A DNA stretch of 29,008 nt from JAQVEM01 sp964595565 (GTDB lineage Bacteria > Actinomycetota > Humimicrobiia > Humimicrobiales > Humimicrobiaceae): NCBI GenBank assembly GCA_964595565.1, contig CAZQQX010000025.1, forward strand, positions 1 to 29,008. The letters are read 5' to 3'. The position numbers were made by a program, and so were the translations under genes. Below, one piece after another: positions 23,104 through 29,008 of the stretch (position 1 is its first letter; every line of letters starts with the position of its first letter). Below the pieces are notes generated by a model, which was not told the origin of the DNA, ran no database searches, and saw only the letters and a program-made list of their open reading frames with translations.

Positions 23104-24807
23104 TTGGATAAAAAACCTTTTAAAATAAAGACCAGAGACGACCTTCTTAATATTAAGGAAGAAACAAGAAGAAAAAGGGTTCTGGATTCTAAAGGAACCA
23201 GGTATAGAATAACTGTACACCTTGGAACATGTGGTATAGCTGCAGGCGCAGATAAAATAAGAGAGCTGGTAAGAAAGGAGATATCCTCAAGAGCCCGCAG
23301 GGATATTGATTTTACAACTTCAGGATGCATCGGGTTTTGCGCCCTTGAACCAATGCTAACTGTTGAATCATACAATATGCCGCCGGTTATTTATTACAAT
23401 CTGGACAGGGATAAGGTTAAAGAGTTTTTTAAAACTCATATAGATAATGGAGAGATAGCAACTAAACTTGACCCCATAACCCCGGATTCCGGGCTTTCCA
23501 ATTATTTTAAATATCAGGAATCCCGGGTCTTAAGGAACCGTGGTAAAATAGACCCATTAAAAATAGAAGACTATATTGCAAACGATGGTTATCTGGCTCT
23601 CGCAAAAACTATTGAAGGCAGTAATCCTGAAGAAGTAATCAAAACTGTTTCCGAATCCGGCCTGCGGGGGCGCGGCGGAGCAGGTTTCCCGACAGGCAGG
23701 AAATGGGAATTCTGCAGAAATGCCCTGTCTAAAAATGGAATTAAGTATGTAATATGTAACGGTGATGAAGGTGACCCGGGCGCTTTCATGGATAGAAATT
23801 TACTTGAATCGGACCCGCATTCAGTTCTGGAAGGAATGCTTATAGCTGCCTACTCAATAGGTTCAAACAAAGGATATCTTTATATAAGAGCGGAATACCC
23901 GCTTGCAGTTAAAACTATAGAACATGCAATCAGGCAGGCAAAAAATCTCGGGCTCATAGGGAAAAACATATTAAGCAGCAATTTCAGTTTTGATATGGAG
24001 GTATACCAGGGTGCGGGTGCATTTGTATGCGGTGAAGAAACAGCTCTCTTAAGTTCCATTGAAGGTAAGAGAGGAATGCCCAGGCCCAAACCCCCATTCC
24101 CCGCTAACGAAGGGCTCTACGGAGAACCCACACTTATAAATAATGTTGAAACATTATCAAATATACCCCGGATAATCCTAAACGGGGCCAAATGGTTCAA
24201 CAGCATCGGTACAGATACAAGCAAGGGTACCAAGATATTTGCTTTAACCGGTGCAATTAAAAATATTGGACTGGTAGAGATACCAATGGGCACCAGCATA
24301 AGAGATATTGTATTTAAAATAGGTGGAGGAATAAAAGAAGAAAAAAAATTTAAAGCTGTACAATTAGGAGGGCCTTCAGGAGGTTGCATCCCTGAAAAAT
24401 TACTTGATACCCCCATAGACTATGAGAGAATAAAAGAAATCGGCGGAATAATGGGCTCGGGAGGAATGATAGTTTTAGATGAAGATACCTGTATGGTTGA
24501 ACTTTCAAGGTATTTTATGAGCTTTATTCAGGAAGAATCCTGCGGGCAGTGCGTGCCATGCAGGATCGGGACCAAAAGAATGCTGGAAATACTGGAAAGA
24601 GTAACCGGGGGGAAGGGTAAAGAGGATGATATTGAAAAACTTGAAAAACTATCCTCTGTGATAAAAGAGACTTCACTCTGTGGCCTGGGGAAAACCGCAC
24701 CCAATCCCATAATAAGCAGTCTGAAATATTTCAGAGAAGAGTTTGAGGAACATATTAGAACCCAAAAATCATGCAAAAGGCTGCACGCAAAAGTTAAAAA
24801 AATATAG
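23104..24807 (+). CDS. fdsB: NAD-dependent formate dehydrogenase beta subunit (NuoF/FdsB-like)
   Basis: 567 residues. The N-terminal thioredoxin-like domain (about 30-115) has Cys43, Cys75 and Cys79 but apparently no fourth cysteine. The flavoprotein core (about 140-460) has GRGGAGFPTGRKW (189-201) for FMN, GDEGDPGAF (220-228) for NADH, and GAGAFVCGEETAL (303-315). The [4Fe-4S] site is Cys480, Cys483 and Cys486 in ESCGQCVPCRIGT, plus Cys526 in LCGLG. It lacks the C-terminal ferredoxin domain common in HydB of bifurcating hydrogenases, so it is closer to FdsB. It oxidises or reduces NAD(H) at FMN. The start is TTG with AGAGG about ten bases upstream. Confidence 0.92.
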   Translation: MDKKPFKIKTRDDLLNIKEETRRKRVLDSKGTRYRITVHLGTCGIAAGADKIRELVRKEISSRARRDIDFTTSGCIGFCALEPMLTVESYNMPPVIYYNLDRDKVKEFFKTHIDNGEIATKLDPITPDSGLSNYFKYQESRVLRNRGKIDPLKIEDYIANDGYLALAKTIEGSNPEEVIKTVSESGLRGRGGAGFPTGRKWEFCRNALSKNGIKYVICNGDEGDPGAFMDRNLLESDPHSVLEGMLIAAYSIGSNKGYLYIRAEYPLAVKTIEHAIRQAKNLGLIGKNILSSNFSFDMEVYQGAGAFVCGEETALLSSIEGKRGMPRPKPPFPANEGLYGEPTLINNVETLSNIPRIILNGAKWFNSIGTDTSKGTKIFALTGAIKNIGLVEIPMGTSIRDIVFKIGGGIKEEKKFKAVQLGGPSGGCIPEKLLDTPIDYERIKEIGGIMGSGGMIVLDEDTCMVELSRYFMSFIQEESCGQCVPCRIGTKRMLEILERVTGGKGKEDDIEKLEKLSSVIKETSLCGLGKTAPNPIISSLKYFREEFEEHIRTQKSCKRLHAKVKKI

Positions 24808-24915
24808 GTATTCAAATACAGCAGTAACAGACGTATTTAAAAGAAAAAGCAGTTTTAAAAGAAGTATTTTAAAAATTTTAATTTAAAAATTAAAAAATTT
24901 AAGGATATATAAAAA

Positions 24916-27660
24916 ATGCAGGCACCTGAGCCAAAAGCAGCAGAAAATTTAAGTTATAAAGACAATAAAATAAAAATTTACATCAATGACAGAGAGTATC
25001 TTACTTCACCTGATAACAGCATTCTGGAAGCATGCCTTGAAAACAATATTTTTATTCCACATCTATGCTATGACCCCAGACTTAAACCCCAGGGGGCATG
25101 CAGGCTCTGCCTGGTTGAGGTAGAAGGGATGCCCGAAGCCGTTGCTTCATGCGTGACAAAAGTAAGAGAGGAAATGAGAGTTAAGACAGATACTCCTCAT
25201 ATAAAAGAGCTGGTAAAAACCAATCTTGAATTAATACTATCAGACCACCACGCTTCCTGCATGACCTGTGAATCCTGCGGCGACTGTGCCCTTCAGGACC
25301 TGGCGTATATTTACAACATTAAAGAAAATCCTTATACAGGAGAAAAACATGAAAAGAAAGTCCTGGATAACAATCCCTTTATAATAAGGGATAACGGCAA
25401 ATGCATACTCTGTGGAAGATGCGTCAGGATGTGTGAAGATGTTGTGGGCGCCAGCGCCATCGGCTATGCCGGAAGGGGGTTTAATTCTGAGATAGTCCCT
25501 GCATTTGAAAAATCGCTAACAGAAACAACCTGTGTTTTCTGCGGTAATTGTATTTCAACCTGTCCCGTCGGTGCACTTGTGGCCAGACCTTACACTGGAA
25601 AAGCCCGTAGCTGGGAAGCAAAAGAAATAAAGACCACCTGCCCCTACTGCGGCGTGGGCTGCACCATAGACCTGCACGTAAAAGACAACAGGATTGTTAA
25701 CGTAACATCCGAAATAGGAACTAATGTAAACAAAGGTAATCTGTGTGTAAAAGGTAAATTTGGCTTTGATTATGTCAGCAGTTCTGACAGACTTGATACC
25801 CCCATGATAAAAACAGAGAACGGTAGATTTAAAAAGATAAGCTGGGGGAAAGCAATCGAGACTGTTTCAGAAAGATTGACAGCAATAAAAGATAAATACG
25901 GCCCTGATTCTATTGGAATTCTCGGCTCGGGAAAATGCACCAATGAAGAGAACTTTTTGATGTCCAAATTTTCCCGTGCAGTTATTGGAACCAACAATAT
26001 AGACCATTGCGCAAGGCTCTGTCATGCTTCGACAATCGCGGGTCTGGTACGAACATTTGGAAGTGGGGCAATGACAAATTCTATTAATGATATAAAGTAT
26101 GCCAGCGCCGCGATAATAATCGGCTCCAATACAACAGAAGCCCACCCTGTAATAGGATATGAAATTATCAGATGTGTCAGAGAAAGAGGGCTGAAATTAA
26201 TCGTAATCGACCCGAGAAATATTCCTATAACAAAATACGCAGCGGTACACCTAAGGCAAAAACCGGGCTCCGACGTTTCAATTATCCTTGGAATAATGAA
26301 ATATATTTACGACCACAGGCTGCATAATGAAGATTTTATCAACAGCAGGACCGAAGGCTTTGACGGGTTTGTAAAATGTTTTTCCTCATACACTCCGGAA
26401 AAAGTGGCAAAAATTTCCGGTGTAGACGCCGGGGATTTAGTGAAAGCTGCAGAGATTTATGGAACTGCCAGAAATGCATCTATATTTTATGCCATGGGAA
26501 TTACCCAGCACACTACCGGCACAGATAATGTTACCGCTCTGGCGGACCTTGCTATGCTTACAGGCAATATCGGGAGAAAAGGCGCAGGTGTAAATCCATT
26601 AAGAGGACAGAATAATGTACAGGGAGCCTGCGATGTGGGAGCATTGCCGGATGTATTAACCGGATACCAGAATGTTGAAAATGATGCCTTAAGAAAGAAT
26701 TTTGAAAAGAAGTGGTCCAGGAGCTTACCATCCAGAAAGGGCCTGACTGTGACCGAGATGATTAACGGGGCAAATTCAGGTTTGATCAGAGCTATATATA
26801 TCATGGGTGAAAATCCGATGCTAAGCGACCCGGACCTATTGCACGTAGCAGCTTCTCTAAAAAAGCTGGAATTCCTGGTGGTTCAGGATATTTTCTTAAC
26901 CGAAACCGCAGAGTTTGCCGATGTCGTTCTTCCGGGTGCCTGTTCTGTTGAGAAAGAAGGCACATTTACCAATACCGAAAGAAGGGTTCAGAGAGTAAGA
27001 AAAGCAGTTGAGCCCCCGGGGAGCGCCCTTCCGGACTGGAAAATTATCTGTATGCTTTCGAAACACATGGGTTATAACATGGACTACAACCACCCCTCAG
27101 AGATTATGGACGAGATTGCTTCCCTGACACCCATATATGGCGGAATAAGTTATAAAAGGCTTGACAGCCAGACACTGCAATGGCCCTGCAGGACATACAG
27201 CGACCCGGGTACGGCTATTCTGCACACTGACAGCTTTACAAGAGGAAGGGGAAGATTTGTTTCCGTTAAATACCTGCCTCCGGCAGAAACCACTACCGGC
27301 GATTACCCCTATATTCTTACTACCGGCAGAATTCTTTACCATTTTCACACCAGAACAATGACCGGCAAAGTCAAAGGCCTGAACGAAATCGCTCCGGCAA
27401 ATCTGGTTCAGATAAACACAGAAGATGCAAAGAGATTACAAATTAAAGATGGAGACATGGTTGAGGTAAAATCAAAAAGAGGAAAGATTGCCGCTGCATC
27501 CATGGTAAATTTAGATATTAGAAAAGGAGTTGTGTTCATGCCTTTTCACTATGCAAAAGCTCCTGCCAACATACTTACCAATCCTGCCCTGGACCCTGTA
27601 TCAAAAATCCCGGAGTATAAAGTCTGTGCAGTAAATATAAAGAAGATTAGGAACAATTAA
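24916..27660 (+). CDS. fdsA: Molybdenum/tungsten formate dehydrogenase alpha subunit, cysteine type
   Basis: 914 residues. It starts with a NuoG-like module: [2Fe-2S] Cys51, Cys62, Cys65, Cys79; a His-Cys [4Fe-4S] site in HHASCMTCESCGDC (His111, Cys115, Cys118, Cys124); and two ferredoxin-type clusters (163/166/169/173 and 206/209/212/216). The catalytic part has its [4Fe-4S] at Cys242, Cys245, Cys249 and Cys277, and the active site CARLCHAS, in which Cys369 (codon TGT) takes the place of selenocysteine, followed by His370. bis-MGD motifs follow (IIIGSNTTEAHP, VIDPRN, GENPM). It interconverts formate and CO2 with electrons passed to FdsB/FdsG. The layout matches soluble NAD-dependent FdsA. 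Other molybdopterin oxidoreductases cannot be fully excluded. Confidence 0.93.
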   Translation: MQAPEPKAAENLSYKDNKIKIYINDREYLTSPDNSILEACLENNIFIPHLCYDPRLKPQGACRLCLVEVEGMPEAVASCVTKVREEMRVKTDTPHIKELVKTNLELILSDHHASCMTCESCGDCALQDLAYIYNIKENPYTGEKHEKKVLDNNPFIIRDNGKCILCGRCVRMCEDVVGASAIGYAGRGFNSEIVPAFEKSLTETTCVFCGNCISTCPVGALVARPYTGKARSWEAKEIKTTCPYCGVGCTIDLHVKDNRIVNVTSEIGTNVNKGNLCVKGKFGFDYVSSSDRLDTPMIKTENGRFKKISWGKAIETVSERLTAIKDKYGPDSIGILGSGKCTNEENFLMSKFSRAVIGTNNIDHCARLCHASTIAGLVRTFGSGAMTNSINDIKYASAAIIIGSNTTEAHPVIGYEIIRCVRERGLKLIVIDPRNIPITKYAAVHLRQKPGSDVSIILGIMKYIYDHRLHNEDFINSRTEGFDGFVKCFSSYTPEKVAKISGVDAGDLVKAAEIYGTARNASIFYAMGITQHTTGTDNVTALADLAMLTGNIGRKGAGVNPLRGQNNVQGACDVGALPDVLTGYQNVENDALRKNFEKKWSRSLPSRKGLTVTEMINGANSGLIRAIYIMGENPMLSDPDLLHVAASLKKLEFLVVQDIFLTETAEFADVVLPGACSVEKEGTFTNTERRVQRVRKAVEPPGSALPDWKIICMLSKHMGYNMDYNHPSEIMDEIASLTPIYGGISYKRLDSQTLQWPCRTYSDPGTAILHTDSFTRGRGRFVSVKYLPPAETTTGDYPYILTTGRILYHFHTRTMTGKVKGLNEIAPANLVQINTEDAKRLQIKDGDMVEVKSKRGKIAAASMVNLDIRKGVVFMPFHYAKAPANILTNPALDPVSKIPEYKVCAVNIKKIRNN

Positions 27661-27672
27661 CAATATAAAAAG

Positions 27673-28590
27673 TTGAAAAGTAAAAACACTAAAGTAAGTA
27701 TTACGGGAATAATACTTGCAGGCGGAAGCAGCAGTAGATTCGGCTTAAATAAATTAAAAATTAAAGTTAACAGTGTACCATTATTTATAGACCAGATTTT
27801 AAAATTATGCTTTTTTTGTGACGAAATTATAATAAGCACATCAACCGAAAACTGTCCCTTTATTTCTTATGAACTGAATAAAATAAATTCATATATAAAA
27901 AGATACAATTTTAAAAAAATCCAGGCTGCCAATCCGAAAATAAACTTTAAAGATTTTTTTATTAGAACTACGCCACCGCTTAATATAAAGATTGTTTCAG
28001 ATGAAGATACCTCTAAAAAATTCGGTAAAAAAAGTTCTTTTAATACCGGGGATTCCGGAAAATCAAAATCATTCCGCAACAAAATTGGCCCTATGCTCGG
28101 TATTTACTCGGGTCTTACAAATGCTACTCATTTTTATTCCCTGGTAATAGCTTCCGATATGCCTTTTATTTCTTATAACCTATTAAACTTACTGGCCAAT
28201 ATCCCCGGGCAGGTGTATAAAAAATCAGATAGCAGTAAAACCGGGCCATTGCCGGCCCCAAAACACGCAGTCGGAAAGAAAGCATATACATTTAAGACCG
28301 GAAAGGGCCTTGAGACCCTCTGTAGCTTATATTCAAAAGACACCCTGTATGTTCTGGATAAAAAAATAAAAAAACAGAAGTACAGGGTATCAGATGCCCT
28401 GATATCTGCTAACACCGGGATACTGACCGGTGAAAAAAATGGTCCAGCCGGAATTGACAGTCTTAATTTTTTCAATATTAATCATAAAATGGATTATGGC
28501 GAATTTAAAAATATCTGGAAGAGCAAAAAGGCCCGGTTAAATATCAATACCTCATCTGAAGGAGTATGGTCTGATTTTTTCTTCAGATAA
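27673..28590 (+). CDS. mobA: MobA-like molybdenum cofactor guanylyltransferase with insertions
   Basis: 305 residues, about 100 more than usual MobA. The nucleotidyltransferase signature is LAGGSSSRFGLNK (15-27), followed by PLFIDQILKL, GPMLGIYSGL (139-148), the metal-binding ASDMPF (160-165), a C-terminal LCSLYSKDTLYVLDKKI and FFNINHKMDY. It would attach GMP to molybdopterin to make the MGD needed by the dehydrogenase just upstream. The extra residues, Lys/Asn/Ser-rich, lie mainly at about 62-135 and 183-205, where the family is compact. The start is TTG, 12 bases after fdsA, with no clear ribosome binding site, so coupling is likely. Base composition is more AT-rich than in fdsA. Confidence 0.8.
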   Translation: MKSKNTKVSITGIILAGGSSSRFGLNKLKIKVNSVPLFIDQILKLCFFCDEIIISTSTENCPFISYELNKINSYIKRYNFKKIQAANPKINFKDFFIRTTPPLNIKIVSDEDTSKKFGKKSSFNTGDSGKSKSFRNKIGPMLGIYSGLTNATHFYSLVIASDMPFISYNLLNLLANIPGQVYKKSDSSKTGPLPAPKHAVGKKAYTFKTGKGLETLCSLYSKDTLYVLDKKIKKQKYRVSDALISANTGILTGEKNGPAGIDSLNFFNINHKMDYGEFKNIWKSKKARLNINTSSEGVWSDFFFR

Positions 28591-28609
28591 ATTATAATTT
28601 ATACCCGGA

Positions 28610-28996
28610 TTAATCCGGCTCTGCAAATACCAGGATATAATCATTACAATCTTTAATTATAAATTCAACAGTACCGCATTCAGTCCGTTGCAAATCTTTA
28701 ATAATGGTGACCCTGTCTTTTATTCTATTATAACATTCCTCAATATCCTCCATCTCTATATAAACAACCATAGAACCCCCGCTCTTTATGTCTTTAAACA
28801 GAGGGATTGACTCACAGAGACTTTCTCTTGACTGGAACATCAGTTCATTGTCCTCACAGCTTACCATTGCCCAGTCAAAAGGACCTTTTTCAGGTTCTGA
28901 TACCACCAGGTCGAAGCAACATAATATATCCTTATAAAAATCCACGGTTTTATTTACATCATCGACCATCATGTTTGGCGTAATTTTTTTTATCAT
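28610..28996 (-). CDS. VOC-family (glyoxalase/bleomycin-resistance fold) protein
   Basis: 128 residues from the ATG at 28996, which has GAGGTG about five bases upstream; a GTG inside that site is rejected. Two beta-alpha-beta-beta-beta modules are visible: ITPNMMVDDVNKTVDFYKDIL, DWAMVSCEDNELMFQ, VVYIEMEDIEECYNRI and GTVEFIIKDCNDYILVFAE. Members include glyoxalases, dioxygenases, and antibiotic-sequestering proteins; the FYKDIL and ELMFQ pattern is common in uncharacterised VOC proteins, so substrate and activity are unknown. It converges on mobA with a 19-base gap. Confidence 0.85.
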   Translation of the reverse strand: MIKKITPNMMVDDVNKTVDFYKDILCCFDLVVSEPEKGPFDWAMVSCEDNELMFQSRESLCESIPLFKDIKSGGSMVVYIEMEDIEECYNRIKDRVTIIKDLQRTECGTVEFIIKDCNDYILVFAEPD

Positions 28997-29008
28997 TTTT
29001 AACACCTC

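Noticed and set aside
26020..26025. Possible selenocysteine site in the formate dehydrogenase
   Set aside because: The active-site codon is TGT (Cys), not TGA, so no SECIS element is needed and none was called.
28605..28618. Perfect palindrome CCGGATTAATCCGG at the mobA/VOC convergence
   Set aside because: The stem is only five pairs with no U-tract on either side and overlaps coding sequence, so a terminator or operator role cannot be supported.
1..29008. CRISPR arrays, integrases, complete insertion sequences, rRNA genes
   Set aside because: No regularly spaced repeats, transposase or integrase genes, or rRNA sequence were seen in the window.

Overview
The window reads as a chromosomal segment from an AT-rich (roughly 35-40% GC by eye), anaerobic bacterium with a Gram-positive-like gene style: strong Shine-Dalgarno sites, frequent TTG starts, and lipoboxes in exported proteins. 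The best lineage clue is the minus-strand run recF, dciA (DUF721), gyrB, gyrA, DUF4870 protein, DUF3566-type membrane protein, tRNA-Ile(GAT), tRNA-Ala(TGC). This is close to the classical origin-proximal order of Actinomycetota, and DUF3566 is typical of that phylum. With the low GC and the formate dehydrogenase, I infer a deep-branching, low-GC, anaerobic actinobacterial lineage (Humimicrobiia-like is a guess, not a demonstration).

Layout. 1-6.6 kb is accessory: an Fn3 lipoprotein, a dodecin, a frameshifted DUF937 gene, a RHH antitoxin/MazF toxin/alpha-beta hydrolase operon with a palindromic promoter-operator, a membrane protein with a DUF1566-like tail, a decayed GH3 glycosidase fragment, a chagasin-type inhibitor lipoprotein, a Rieske ferredoxin and a DUF4190 protein. 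At 6.7-7.44 kb lies an internally deleted group II intron inserted just after the terminator of the HU gene. 7.6-12.3 kb holds housekeeping and metabolic genes: HU, class I fructose-bisphosphate aldolase, an M23 peptidase-like protein, a solitary dihydrolipoyl dehydrogenase and two small proteins of unknown role. 12.3-12.85 kb is a gene-free gap containing a compact set of inverted repeats that may be a structured RNA. 12.85-14.15 kb is an orphan GatC-type PTS EIIC.

14.76-22.3 kb is the DNA topology/replication block (tRNAs, DUF3566, DUF4870, gyrA, gyrB, dciA, recF). dnaN and dnaA, the usual neighbours of recF, are absent; instead recF is divergent from a formate dehydrogenase operon (22.5-28.6 kb). 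That operon has three subunits in the order of the soluble NAD-dependent FdsGBA enzymes, with a cysteine rather than selenocysteine at the active site, followed by a MobA-like molybdopterin guanylyltransferase with large insertions. The three subunits would carry electrons between formate/CO2 at a bis-MGD site and NAD(H) at FMN, and MobA would finish the cofactor. The window ends with a VOC-fold protein.

No CRISPR array, integrase or complete transposon is visible. I did not find a clearly unprecedented multi-gene system. The items most worth a second look are the structured element at 12.6 kb, the three-gene TTGA-overlapping toxin-antitoxin operon with its operator, the shrunken group II intron, the orphan EIIC and the enlarged MobA.
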